Positions 49,801-62,020 of a stretch of 64,000 nucleotides of DNA are shown piece after piece. Within the stretch, counting starts at the first letter, position 1, and each line of letters starts with the position of its first letter. Source of the DNA: Callipepla californica brunnescens (taxonomy: Eukaryota > Chordata > Aves > Galliformes > Odontophoridae). Position numbers and translations under genes: made by a program. The notes under the pieces were generated by a model. That model was not told the DNA's origin. It saw only the letters and a list, made by a program, of their open reading frames with translations, and did not search any database. The stretch is taken from the NCBI GenBank assembly GCA_023055505.1, contig JALIRH010000001.1, positions 11,899,467 through 11,963,466 on the forward strand, given 5' to 3'.

Positions 49801-52800
49801 TCCTGCCTCTCCAGAGAAAATCATCTCATACAGAGAAAGGGAGACAGCAGGAGAATGTATCTTGACTTTCAGCCACTGAGGTCTTCTACACAGCACTCGC
49901 TTGAGGAAGGCTTTTACTGATGATGTTTGTGGCAGATTCACAGGAAACAATAAACATCTGCTTCAGGACTGTTTGTCAACTACTTCTTATTATGTCAGAT
50001 TCTATAGGATTCTGTCCTCTGCTTAATATCTTTTAATACTTTTTTAATAGATGAAAGAACTTTCATTAAAAATTGAATTCATAAAGATGGCAGGCGGGAT
50101 TCACTGAAGATGATCTTGACAATCTGAAGAATATTTTGATATGAAAAGATGACTTTTAATAAAGATGAAATGTAATATGCTGCATTTGGGATTTTAATAC
50201 AGGAGAAAGTATTAGCTGATTGACAGCAGTAACACAGAAAGATCATAGAAGTTAGAGTGCCTCACAGAGTAACTGAAACATCTCTGCCATGGTGTTGTAG
50301 AAAAGCTGGTGTCATTTATGTTGCCTTGAAGGTAACTCTTCTGCTGTAATCTGCACTGGCATGGACTTAGTTGAAATAATATATTAATTTAGACCATCAT
50401 ATTTTAAGATATATTAAAGAAAATTTAGAGAAATCTAATGAGAAAAAAAATATAAGAAAAAAAAAGAAACAACAACAAAGGAGCTGTTTGGAAAGGTATG
50501 CTTATATTCAATAAAAATACAAATCAGATAAGAAATAAAGGAAAGACTTGGAAGATGTTTCTGTCCTGTTACAGTTTTTTATTTGTTGGTTGTTTTATTT
50601 GTTTGTTTGCTTTTTGTTAGCAGAAAAATTTTCTTGTGTACTCCAAGTTCTCAAAGAGCAGAGCAAAAAGCTAAACAAATAATTTGCAACAAAAGAGTAA
50701 TACTTTATAATTTTAAGATTAGTAAAGAATTACAGAAGTCTAAGACAAATGTACAGTCTTAGGCCACAGAGGATTCCAGATGTTTTTAAATAAGCCTCTC
50801 TCAGGAACAGACCATGCTCATTTGGTCATATTGAATGAAGATATCCTTCCTCTATCTGAGGAATATTCTTTTCCTGATCCATGTGTCTGAATGTAAAATT
50901 GTCATAATTCATTCAGCCCTGAAGACAGCTGAAGGCCTGACACAATTGTCCGGCCAGCTCCCTCTAGGTTATTGCCTTTCTACAAGCATACTCAGCCTGG
51001 CAAATCCAACAGCCAGCATCCCTCTTTGGCAGCCTCCTTCAGACCCAGCTGTAACCCCCCTTTTTAATGGGCCACCCACAAGGCTCTTTCTTGGCAATTA
51101 TGGCCCCCTTTGCCAGAAACATATTGTTTCTCATGCCAGCTCAGAGTCTTTCATCCCCATATCCAAGCCAGTGAGCCCTCATTCTGCAGCCAGCTCCCAG
51201 GCTATTTAACTTTTCCCTGCTGCTCCAAAAGCCACGTAGCCTCAGGCTCTCTGCAACTGCTGGTTGTATTTCCCTTTATGAGCTGGAAGAACTATTAAGC
51301 TTTCTAGGACATGGATATGCACCAAAATTGAACTAAACCCAGTGTGTCAGTGCTTATTGATATCAAGGAAAACTACTACCTTCAGATTAGAATTTGTCTG
51401 AGAAACTGTCTGATATGAAGAAAACTTGTCCTCCACCAAAACTGACATCTTAAACCTGTATATTGGAAACAATTCAGGACTTTTTTTAGACCTTGACACT
51501 TCAGCTTTTTATCAAGTACCTTTACCCATTTTGCCTTACCAACATGAAAACTCTTTCTCTGTGCTCTCTTTACTACCAAGTTGTTTGCAAACCATTTCTT
51601 CAAGTACAGTGGTTTTATTAACCTACAAATGAATATCTTACTTTCACACATTTAGACACGTCTGAACCATTTTCAATGGCTGAACTGAGCCGTAAGACAA
51701 GAACCACTTTTCCTGCTTTACAAAATGCCAACAGCACCAAAATCACTTGTCAAACAGTAAGAAATTTATACACTTTTTCAGGTGCAAAGTAAAACTATAC
51801 TAAGAAGAATTGAATTCACACGAAAGACAGATTTTCTTTACTACTAAGTTGAAAAAGTCACACTGCTTCGTTGTTAACAGTATACAGTTTTTAGACACTA
51901 GTACAAAAAGCATGTTCTTTTTAAAGAGAATTTTAATATGTTTTCAGAAGTCCTTTTTCAGGCACATTGTGTAGATAAGATTTTGTTAAAAAAGACTAAG
52001 AATTTCCACTGCAATTTGCTGTGCTGCACTGATATTCTGAAAAATATATCTTCCGTGTGTGGATTAAGGTCTGCCTCCTTGGAGTGTTCTATGTGTAAAG
52101 ATGTCAAGAAGATGAATATTCATATTATTTTTGGCAAATTTTTGGATCACCAGTAAAGAAATGAGAATATAAGGTAGAATTACTATACATAATCGCTCTT
52201 CCACATAAGGAGTTTTTTTTTAAAGTATTTTATATTCAAAAAATTCTGTGCAGACAGAGTTGAAAAAGGGTTGGCAATTAGAAAAAGAACTCTGAGTCAG
52301 AAAACTCCTCTGTCAATATGGGTAAAACAATTAGGTTAATCTTTTCAAACTTGGATAATTATGATAAAGCACCAAATTAGAAACATTTTGTTTTTAATTG
52401 CTGTGCCTGAGGCCTTTCACTTGCATTTGCAGGGGGAGATGAACAGGACATATTTTAAATCAGAAGTACACCTCTCCCCAGCCCTCTACAACCATTAAGG
52501 AACAAGATGAACATCAGCTTCACTTCAGCTTTCTCTTTACAGTCAACATTCTGCTACGCTGATGTGAAGTTCTGAGCTATCAGTTCAGGTCTAAGAGACT
52601 TAAATGTCTGATTTGACCATTTGGGAGGAACTAGACAGGGAATTGTAACAATTATTATTTCACATTTTCCACATCTGAATATCAGTTGAGAAAAGCTTTT
52701 ATTTTCTTGGTTTTTTTAAATAATACAGTAATACAGATTTGTCTCAACCACTGCGTATCCCTTTGAAGTCTTTATGTGAAGGCAAAAGTACCACAAAGCA

Positions 52801-54590
52801 ATCAACTGTTAATACACTGTTCTACTTTTTTCAATTATAAATTCTTCAAATATTCCATATAGAAAGCTTGAATTCTAATCATCACTGGCCTTGAACAAGA
52901 TTGATTCCCCAAAATCACTGACAAAGGACTGGTTCAGCAGAGATGCAAAGTAAGCCTAGTGCATAAAGGTGCCTACTTATACTGCAGGTTATATATGCAG
53001 TGCAGAGTAAATAATGAGAGAACAAGAATTTACAAGCCAGCTATGGTTGTTGAAAAGCTTTTAAAATTAATTAGGGAGGATAGTTAGGTGAACTTCCACA
53101 ACCACAGAATTCCTCTAACCTACTTTTGTAGCAAACTTGCTTTATAGTTTAAATCTTAACTCTCATCCAGGACGAAAAGGAGAAAGGAAAGTAATCCCAC
53201 CAAATCACATGTGGTGTAACCTGCTTGAAAGCTAACAAAGTACTTCCCAAACAAAACAGTCTTCAACATGTTATCTCCTCTTGATCTTCTCTGCCTGTGA
53301 GAATAACTACACATGTACTGAAACACAACAGAATAATTTTATTCTTTATTTAAATAATTTCTCTTTCTGCCAATACGATTATGTATTTATATTCTTTTTC
53401 ACAGTTACAAACACATCTATGAGGTGAGAAGGTGTGTTCATAAGAGGATTGGAACTAAGTGAAGTACGGTGGTAATAGTGAAGAGCTGAGCATAGTTTGT
53501 TGTCAGAGGCTGCACAAAATATCCTGGTTTTGTTCCTAAAAAAACAGGAGGACCAGCACAATACTCAACTGAACATTTTCTCTGTGACAATCCATCTACC
53601 CTCTTGTGCATTAAAATTCAAAGCAGGAATTTCCATTTGTCTTACCCACGTTTCCTTCAAAGCGTTCACAAATATACTCACAGACTTGTCATCTTTTTCC
53701 TGCATGTCACATTCATATACTTCATGGCTGCAACAAAAGCTGGCTGTGGTGAGCCAAAGACCTTCACATCGATATCTGTTTCTCTGTTTCTCCTCACAAT
53801 CCAAGCTGAGACATATGGCAACTGAAAAGAAAACCAATTTTATTTAAAAAAAATTTAAGAAAAGGAAAAAACAAAGGAGGAAAAGAAAAAAGGAGGTCAA
53901 ATGTCTAGATCATTTTCTTATAGTAGAAATCTAGAACTGTAGCTGATACAAATGATTTTTCCACGACAAGTCTTAATGGTTCTCTTCACTTTCATCATGA
54001 TTTGGAGACCAATAAAGAAGCATCTTTAAAAAACTCTGTCATTTTTTTCATTTTATTTTCATGAGGATGTTATTTTAGCAGCTCACAGCGTTAGAGCATG
54101 ATTGTATCTACAGGTTTCAGCAAGCAACCAAGATTCCCTTAAAACCAGACAGTCAGTTAAACTCTTAGTCCGACAGTTTTACTGTGGGTTTGGTGAAATG
54201 AAATACTGGAGCAGCAGAAGAGAGACTTCAATCAGCAATCCCAGTTAGAATGATGTTAACCTCGTCCAAATGTAGATGTCTAAGGGTCAGGATCTTAATT
54301 CTGCTGCACTTGTTTGTCTGGCCAAAGTGCCCTGCTTAGCTCCTGCCTGCCACTCCAGAAGGTTTCCCATAGGTCCTGGTACACATTTGCCAAGCCTGTT
54401 ATATAGTACATCCCAAAAAATTCAAATGACCCTAGCATGTGAGATCATGATTTGAGCTTCAAGATCTTTATAATTAGAGTTGAGAGAAGTTCATTTAGAC
54501 TGTATTTCTAGTTAATGGAAAGAAAACTTTATCTTCAGAAGCAGTTTATCACATTTTAAAGAGAAATTAAAAGAATTACCCACCAGTTAG

Positions 54591-54609
54591 AGAGAAAATA
54601 TTTTTCTCT
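54591..54609. repeat. Short inverted repeat, 8-bp arms
   Basis: AGAGAAAA and TTTTCTCT are separated by three bases. Probably chance in AT-rich DNA. Confidence 0.6.
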
Positions 54610-55094
54610 ATTGACTACAAACTGTTCTAAGGCTTCAGCTGGTTACTTCTTACTCTCTTTTCTGTAGTAACTTGATCCACAGTGGATACAGTGTGAGTTT
54701 AGGCATGAATCACACATGTAGACACCACGGGGTAGGCAAAATCAATCCCACCAGTGAAATATAAACACCTGAACTTAGTTTTCCAATCATCCAGGTTAAC
54801 ATCACCTCTACAAACACAGAAGGACACTGAAAAAACAGCAAGTCCTCAGCTACTGCAATTGACAGTGCACTACAGCATAGGGATTTGCACTTGTTGAGAG
54901 ATGTTGGGCTGGAGTTGTCATACAGACATTACTCCCTTCTTGACTGGGGGAAATTTCCCAAGAATACAGATGTAAAGTACATTAGTGGAAATTTTTCTGC
55001 ATACTGAAAATAACTTTACATATCTGTGCTGATTACATTTTTTGCCTTTTTTTTTTCTTATTTACCATGGAAAACCTGGAGGGCAAATGTGTTT

Positions 55095-55116
55095 ATTAAT
55101 ATTTTTAAATATTAAT
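55095..55116. repeat. 22-bp AT-only near-palindrome
   Basis: Ten of eleven base pairs are symmetric (ATTAATATTT and its near complement). It is followed by related ATATT strings and lies in very AT-rich DNA, where such palindromes are common. Confidence 0.6.
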
Positions 55117-57390
55117 CTTAATATTCTTAAATATTGTCTTTATTTGACCTATATTCAGTATTAGATATTACTGGAATTCTAATGCAAAGCTACCCTACTG
55201 AGTGATAGTAGAACAATGTGACAAGAGTCACTGCATAGAACGATGGTCAAATTCTGGAAAGGTTAGATGGTCATTTCTACAGTGGAAGAGGAAATTTTTC
55301 CCTGCTTGGAATATTTAAATATAAAGTCCGGGGAATTATGTCAGGGGAGTTTCCAGATAAGGAATATGTTTTCTTTCACAGTGGCCAGTAGAGATTGGCA
55401 AAAATGTCACATTTGTAACATGTCATACTTTAAAAGTTTGTTAAGAAATACTTGTTTTGATCAGCTGAAAAAATAATATATTTAACACAATATTGAAAGA
55501 TTTTCATGTTGGGGAGAATGTATCAGTCAAGCACATTACATAAGACACAAGTCAATTCTCTATACAAGACTATGAAACACAAACAGCCCTACCCAGGAAA
55601 ACCTGTTGATCACCCTTCAACAACAGAAAGTTGCTTAGGGAGATTATGGGCGTGCTATTCATCAATGTAACATGTCTGGGCTTACAGATATAAAGCAATT
55701 CTCTTGCAGAAAACAATCTGATCAGTTATTGTTTTATTTTTCACTTCAAATATATTTCTTTAATCATCCAAAGTGATAAACAGCTAAACATGCACCACAA
55801 GCTTTAGGTTTTGTTTACACATTCATACTTCTATAGGAAAGCAATGGATATTGCCACATGACTCTCCAAAATTACTGCTGTTTTTTTCCCAGAGATAATC
55901 TCTTATATTTACCAAGAGTGAATTAAAAACTATTTATAATTACTTTAAAAAATATTTCAAATGAAGCTAAGTAGGTAAACCTCAGCTTTTTTTTTATATT
56001 AAAAGCACATGGAAATTACTTAAGAATTTTACAGTTTAAGAATAAACCATTTTTGCAATTTAAATTTATTCACCAGCTGTTTATTGTAAATGATTTTATA
56101 TATGTAAACACTGCTGGCAGGAATATGCAAAATCTGAACTGTTCAAGAACGTTCTGATTGCATGATTTCCCTTTTTTCCCAAGTTGGATGAGTAAAATTT
56201 GGAATTAACTTTCTCCACAAGGAGAAAAATGAACCCTTATTTACTTATGCTTCATTAGAAATATATCGTTTAACTGATTGCTACTGTTTGAAATGGATAT
56301 TACCAACTCCATGGGAAATAAATGTAAGAATAATTAGGCAAAGTAGATACAATTCACCATTTAATGACTATCCTTAATAGTGTATGTGTATCCTTAATCA
56401 GTTCTTGAACATGAATCTAGACAAAAACAGTGAAATACTTGAGGTGTTGTTACACTGCATTTGCATGGACTTCAGTCACCCCCAATAGCTGCTGCTATTT
56501 CTCTTGGGTATATTTTCTATGAAACATTAAACCACTCAGGTCTGTGTATCTAGCTTGCCTCTGTAATATCATTTTTACACTAGCTTTTCAAAGTACCCCT
56601 AAAGACTGTTATTTGCAAAGCTGTTTTCTCCACGGTCTCACAGTAATCCATCACTGACCTATTTTTGTATTGTGTTTCTAATACCTGAACTGCCTTTCAT
56701 CACACAGAATAGGCATGTTTGCTAAAAGATGTTAAATGTCAATTTTCAACCTGTTCCTAATTAACTTTTAGTTTCAAGCTAGCCTAGATTAATCTTTACA
56801 TCTTTCATGCCAAAAAGATTGTATTCCCTTAGTATTGTCCTGTCTTCTTTCTTAACTATTTTGAAGTAGAAGAAAATGATGTAGAAAAACAAGTAGTTTG
56901 TAAGAATGTGAAAAGAACTTCATAACCTCTCCAGAATTTATTTTATTTTTTTTTTTTACCACTAGAAACTACTAAAAATTAAACATGCATTTTCTGAAAG
57001 GGAAACTCACCATCTTTGACATATCAGTTGAAATACTTAAAACCACCTGATTTTTATCAATGCTTTGCAGACATCTTCCTGAGCAATTCAACCTAGGAAA
57101 TGCTGTACTACCTGCCAAAAAAATTATGTCTCATGTATGAAGGGATTATAACTCAGTATGCAGTTTGATACAAAATGGTGGCAAAGGTCACTGTTACAAA
57201 AAAAAATTATATCCTACTGGAAAAGGAATTAAGTTGTGGTAAGAAGAAATGAAGAAAAAGAAAAAAATCTCCATATCTGTAACGTGAGTCTATGAGAGGA
57301 TACACCTCTTCATATGTGCCCAGGAGCTAATGTGTTGTATTAGTCCCTCCAGATCTCTTTGAAGGTGTTCCCTAGGATCCAGTCAGTCAG

Positions 57391-57425
57391 TTCTCTTTTT
57401 TTCTTTTTTCTTTTTTTCTTTTTCT

Positions 57426-57454
<29 letters not shown>
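57391..57454. repeat. Pyrimidine tract plus (GT)14 microsatellite
   Basis: A T/C-rich tract (57391-57426) is followed directly by 14 perfect GT units (57427-57454). It lies about 135 bp left of a CR1 fragment. Confidence 0.95.
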
Positions 57455-57457
<3 letters not shown>

Positions 57458-57589
57458 CAATATAATTTCTAGCAGATGTAGTGATAATTAAGGCAGGTAT
57501 CTCCTGACAGTTGAAGAAATTTATGTCTTATTGTGCTGATTTGGGAAAGCTTCCATGTAGCACTAACCCCATTGAAACTGATGAAATAT

Positions 57590-58141
57590 GGATGAGCAGA
57601 GAGTGAATTGGTTGAAAGCTGCCTGAATAGCTGAGCTCAGAGTGTGGTGATCAATGGTATGAAACTTGGTTGGAGGTCATTAGCTAGCTGTGAACCACAG
57701 GAGTGAGTATTGGCTGCCATTCCCTTCTATATCTGGAGGTTTGCTGATGACAGAACTGGGAGAAGTGGTTGACACACTAGAGGGCTGTGCTTCCATTCAG
57801 AGTTACCTTGACAAGCTGGAGGAATATGTTGGTGGGGACCTCATGAAGTTCAGCAAGGGAAAATACTAAGTTCTGCACCTGAGGTAGAAAAATCCTATAC
57901 ACTAATACAGGCTGGGGACTACCACCTCGAAAGCAGGTTTGCAGAAAACAATCTGGGGGTCAATGCTTTGTGTCAGAGCAATTGCCATAGGCTGTACAGA
58001 GAAGTTTTGGGATCACCATCCTTGGAGATACTCAAAAGACATCTGAACATGGTCCTGGATCATACAAGTGGCCATAGGAATTGGACCAGATGGCCTCCAG
58101 AGGTCCCTTTAAATCTTAATGTTCCTCTGATTCTGTGAAAA
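57590..58141 (+). mobile_element. CR1 LINE with RT palm relic and internal deletion, plus strand
   Basis: Plus-strand CR1 fragment that begins in the reverse transcriptase palm (relic of QRVVVNG at about 57640-57655). The metal-binding FADD box is still readable at 57740-57751. The sequence then follows CR1 through LGVN at about 57955. It then jumps directly to the C-terminal block (CATAGGCTGTACAGAGAAG..., SPSLEILKRHLNMVLD), so the thumb region is deleted. It ends with GAGGTCCCTTTAAATC and one tail unit (CTGATTCTGTGAAA). Stops occur throughout. Confidence 0.93.
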
Positions 58142-58236
58142 TTAAATAAAATATTCATTTCTTAAAAGAAAATATAATTCAAACATATTTATCATATTTA
58201 TTATTTATCACATTAATATTTACATATTAATCATAT
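58142..58236. other. AT-rich spacer with ATCATATTTAT-like units
   Basis: AT-rich sequence with loosely repeated CATATTTAT / ATTAATATT strings, between the end of one CR1 and a separate octamer tail. Confidence 0.6.
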
Positions 58237-58290
58237 TTATGATTCTATGATCTTGCACCTAAATTCTATGATTCTATGATTCTATGATCA
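58237..58290 (+). repeat. Orphan CR1-type octamer tail (ATTCTATG)n
   Basis: ATGATTCTATGATC occurs first, then after about ten bases come three consecutive ATTCTATG units. This is the 3' terminal repeat of CR1 without a CR1 body next to it; the nearest CR1 ended about 95 bp upstream with a different tail variant (ATTCTGTG). It may be an extreme 5' truncation or a tail displaced by an AT-rich insertion. Confidence 0.75.
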
Positions 58291-59877
58291 GAATCATGCC
58301 AAAATCTATAAAGAACCATATAATGGTGGTTTATATTCAGTGCCTGGTTTATTATGAAAACATTTGAAAAAGCATGTAAGACAGTTGTCCCTTCCTTAAA
58401 GCTATAAATGAAATTAGTTACAAAGAAATTTTGTGATAAATCTTATGATAAGTAAGCAATCACTGCCTATGTTTATTTTCATGAAAAAAGTGATTATTTA
58501 ATTTTCCAGAAGCAACTACTGTGTTAAGAGATTTAAAAGTGTAAACATACGCCTTAATTGCTAATCTGCCCACAATAATCTGAAAAATAAATCTAAATGC
58601 GGATTATAACATTGACCTGAATTTAGGAGTTGCCATGTGTTCCATGTCCAGGTTGCAGCCTTGGTTTCAATGTGGGGTTCTGTACTTTCTTGTATACTTG
58701 AACAAATTCAAAGAGTTGGTAATGTAGGTCCAAGAATGCACTTTGTCTTGTGGTACATAAATCCAAGAGAAAAAAAATTCCTCCAGTTGTTCTCCATCAG
58801 ACCAAGCTGTTGTATTTCTCCAAGGGCAGAACAGCTTGAAAACTACCACAGTTGGAAAGCTGTGAGCAAGAGGAGAGCTAGCATTGACAGGAAAGTTGGG
58901 CAGCAGGGAAAGGACACACATTCACATAACACAAAATTATATCTACAATTATACTGAAAACCATCCTCAAGCAACTTGAACTACGCACATCTCCTTTCCT
59001 TCTTTCAAGCTTCCACTGAAGTGGTCCATAATGTGCTTCTTTTAACCTCTCTAATAATGCAGCCAGATATGTTTTGGGTGCATTTGCAACTAGCAAATTT
59101 TCTGTAACAAATGTTGATATCATATCACTAAGTTCCAGACTTGTGTAGTTAGCCATAATAGATAAGACAAGCTGAGAAGAAAGAAAATTACTTTTCTGTG
59201 AGATGGAGAGAGGTTATAAGCGAGAGGAGGAGAGGTCATGAGAAGAGAGCTTTCATGTTCAGTATGGAGGAGCCAGGAATTCTCAGATGACTCTAAAGCA
59301 TGTCTCATGAATGTTGATGAGAAGACAACTGAGGTGGGGAAATTCTGACAGGTGTGTTTTTATTTTTATTTTTATTTTTTTCTATATCTGTGTACATTTA
59401 TGATACACAGATTATAATAATGCTTTGGAAACCCCATAAAGTCTTGTACCCTCTTAGTTTCGTTTCTTGTGGTGTGCTCAGGAATAAACCCTGAGTAGGA
59501 GTCAGGGATAAGGAAGCAGAAAATGCTGCATTCTTTTCATACCAAGAAAGTTGAAGAGCACATATGATTTACATGGCTTCAAAAAGTAGAAAGTTTATGA
59601 GTTATCTCAGAGGAGTTGTTTCCAGTCTGTAATTCTGTATAATGATAGCAAATCATGCTGAACTGTGATAATATGTTGATAGAGTTTGGTATTTTAGAAA
59701 TCTCAAGTACTCTAGGCAGAAAGGCCTAAATCCTGGTCTAATGAAATCAACATCAAACCAACACCGCTTAGACAAAAGGATAGTCCAAAGAGAAGCAAGA
59801 AAAAAAAAAAAACTTTTAAGGTTGTTGATGATGATGTAAAAAGTTCAGAATCAGGCATCCATTTTACTGATAATTCA
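58291..59877. other. Unique DNA, no gene seen
   Basis: Contains a 106-codon plus frame at 58637-58957 overlapped by an 84-codon minus frame, neither recognisable. A TTTTA tract lies at 59357-59381 and a 14-base A run near 59800. The right limit is where similarity to CR1 ORF1 begins, which is approximate. Confidence 0.6.
59357..59381. repeat. (TTTTA)n simple repeat
   Basis: Three TTTTTA units ending in a T run, similar to the tract at 15307. Confidence 0.8.
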
Positions 59878-60140
59878 GGCTGGCAGTGACTAAGTTGCTG
59901 AGAAAAGCCTGAGGACTGTCAAGAAAGACTTAAGGGGACTGGAGCAAGTAGTTGATGGAGTGGGCGCACAGGTGTTTCTTTCCTCTATACCTTAAGTGGC
60001 AGGGAAGGATAATGAAAAGGTCCAAAAAACCCACTTCTTAAGTAAATGACTTAGAAGTTGGTACTTGATCAGCAAAGACAGTGGAGTACAAAGGGATGGA
60101 CTAGGCCAGGGGGTTGCTGGGGATGCTGCTGTTCTAGGGG
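59878..60140 (+). pseudogene. CR1 ORF1 C-terminal (esterase-like) relic
   Basis: Upstream of ORF2, one frame near 59895-59995 reads SLRTVKKDLRGLEQVV then GAQVFLSSIP. This resembles the end of the SGNH esterase-like domain described for CR1 ORF1 (pattern: GTND, then a helix, then GAQVVFSSI). The GTND block appears decayed to GSD followed by a stop. Further right the frame breaks repeatedly. It is tentative because the similarity is recalled, not aligned, and the left boundary is uncertain. Confidence 0.6.
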
Positions 60141-60174
60141 ATCCTAGATCCTCTGTAAAGGCGGTGAGACAGAA

Positions 60175-61128
60175 AGCTCAGATGAAGTGTCTTTGTATCA
60201 ATGAACACAGCCTGGGAAATAAGCAGAACAAGTTGGAAACCATGATGCACTTTATGCAGGTTATGACCTTGTTGATATCATGAAAACATGGTGGGATGAC
60301 TCCCATAACTACCACCATTGAGGGGTATCGACTCTTTAGAAGAGATAGGTGAGGTAAGAAAGGTGGGGGAGTTGTCCTCTTTGTCAAACAGTGGATAGAC
60401 TGTGAGGAGCTCCCTTTGAGAAAGAGTCAGGAACAGGTTGAGGGCCTGTGGGTTAGAATTAGGGACAGGACTAACAAAGGCCAGCAGGTAATAGGCCACC
60501 TGATCAAGGGGAGACAGTTGACAAGGCTTTCTTGCCTCAGATGCAGGAGACATCATGCTCACAGTCTCTTGTCTTGATGGGGGACTTCAACCATCTGGAA
60601 AGACCAGACAGAGAGCTTCAGGAAGTCCAGAAGGCTTCTGGAATCCATTGATAACTTTCTGGTTCAGGTACTGGACAGGCCAACCAGAGGTGAAGTTTTG
60701 CTTGACTTGCTGCTCACCAATGAAGAGGAGATCATTAAAGGCGTTAAGGTTGGAGGCATCCTGGGCTGCAGTGGCCATGCCCTGGTCAAGTTCACGATCT
60801 TGAGGAATATGGGCCTGGCAAAGAGTGGGGTCAGGACCCTGAACTTTGGAACAGTGAACCTTAAGCTGTTCAATGGACTGTAGGCCTCATCCCCTGGGAT
60901 GCAGTCCATAAAGACAAGGATGTTGAGGGGATCTGGCTACTCTTTAAGGATGCCTTTCTGAGAGCACAAGAGGTCTCCATCCCTCTAAATAAGAAAGTGG
61001 GCAGAGGAGGTAGGAAACTGGCATGACTTGTCAAGGACCTGCTGGGCACATTGAGGGTGCATACAAGCTCTGGAAACAAGGGCAAGTCACCTGGGAAGAA
61101 TGCAGAGATGTCGTCCGGATTTGCAGAC
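60175..61128 (+). pseudogene. CR1 ORF2 endonuclease and linker relic
   Basis: Relic of the APE-like endonuclease that nicks target DNA in CR1 retrotransposition. Visible blocks, in shifting frames: SLGNKQNKLET near 60210, KTWWDDS near 60280 (the catalytic Glu of the ETWW block replaced by Lys), GYRLFRRDR near 60325, and VKQWIDCEELPLRKSQEQVE near 60390. These are followed by GLWVRIRDRTNKGQQV, GDFNH near 60580, DLLLTNEEEI near 60705, and LGCSGHALVKF near 60760 (family Ser-Asp-His with Asp replaced by Gly). The linker ends with the [15 protein letters not shown] block at about 61090-61125. Two catalytic residues are lost and there are several frameshifts. Confidence 0.93.
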
Positions 61129-62020
61129 ATGGTGATTAATGGTTCTATGTCCAGGAGGAGGCCAGTAATGAGCGGTGTCCCTCAGGGGTCTGTCTTGGAA
61201 CCGGTGCTCTTTAACATCTTTGTCAGTGATAACAATTACGGAATTGAGAGCACCCTCAGCAAGTTTGCTGATGAGTGGTGCAATCAAAGTGGTGGAAGGA
61301 AGGGATGCCAGTCAGAGGGACCTCAACAGACTTGAAAGGTGGGACTGCTTGTTCCTAATGAGGTTCTACATGGCAAACTGCAAAGTTTTGCACTTGGGCC
61401 AGAGGAATCCCAGGCATCTATACAGACTGGAAGGAGCAGTCCTTGAGAGCAGCCCTGCAGAGAAGGATCTGGGTGTCCTGATGGATGAAAAACTTAACAT
61501 GAGCCAGCAGTGTGCTCTTGCAGCTCAAAAAGCAAATGGTATCCTGGGCTCCATCAGGATAGAGGTGGCCAGCAGGGACAGGGAAGTGACTGTCCCTCTC
61601 TACTCTGCTCTTGTGAGGCCCCATCTGGGGTACTGTGTCCAGCTCTGGAGCCCCCAGTACAAGAAAGACAGAGAGCTGTTGAAGAGGGTCCAGAGGAGAG
61701 ACACAAAGATGATCAGGGGGCTGGAGCACCTCCCCTACAAGGACAGGGAAAACTGAGGGAGCTGGGCTTGTTCAGCCTGGAGAAAAGAAGGCTGCAGGGT
61801 GACCTAATTGCAGCCTTTCAGTACCTAAAGGGAGCCTATACACAGGAGGGGAGTAAACTCTTTGAAAGTGCAGATAACAGCAGGACAAGTGGAAACAGTT
61901 TTAAGTTGAGGGAGGGAAGATTTAGGTTGGATGTCAGGGGAGGTTGGTGGCCCTGCCTGTGGCAGGGGGGTTGGAGATTCATGATCCTTGAGGTCCCTTC
62001 CAACCTGGGCCATTCTGTGA
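61129..62020 (+). pseudogene. CR1 ORF2 reverse transcriptase C-terminal relic
   Basis: Starts abruptly in the late palm with [25 protein letters not shown] and LSKFADEW. In CR1-type reverse transcriptases the FADD box binds the catalytic metal; here the second Asp is Glu and a frameshift follows. After the shift, 61280-61756 is well preserved: [49 protein letters not shown] and [19 protein letters not shown]. Another shift near 61750 leads to [20 protein letters not shown] and FQYLKGAY, then [14 protein letters not shown], where the frame jumps to the last codons ([11 protein letters not shown]). The RT fingers and early palm are absent. Confidence 0.95.

Larger units (their letters stand above)
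46758..57589. other. Unique DNA, no gene seen
   Basis: About 10.8 kb without recognisable genes or dispersed repeats. It includes a TTTTG tract at 46786-46826, a C-rich patch at about 50930-51260, two short palindromes (54591-54609 and 55095-55116), and a pyrimidine plus GT microsatellite at 57391-57454. Frames up to about 124 codons (50835-51209) have no recognisable family. Confidence 0.6.

Noticed and set aside
57427..57454. (GT)14 as a functional regulatory element
   Set aside because: It is a common microsatellite type and nothing in the context supports a role.
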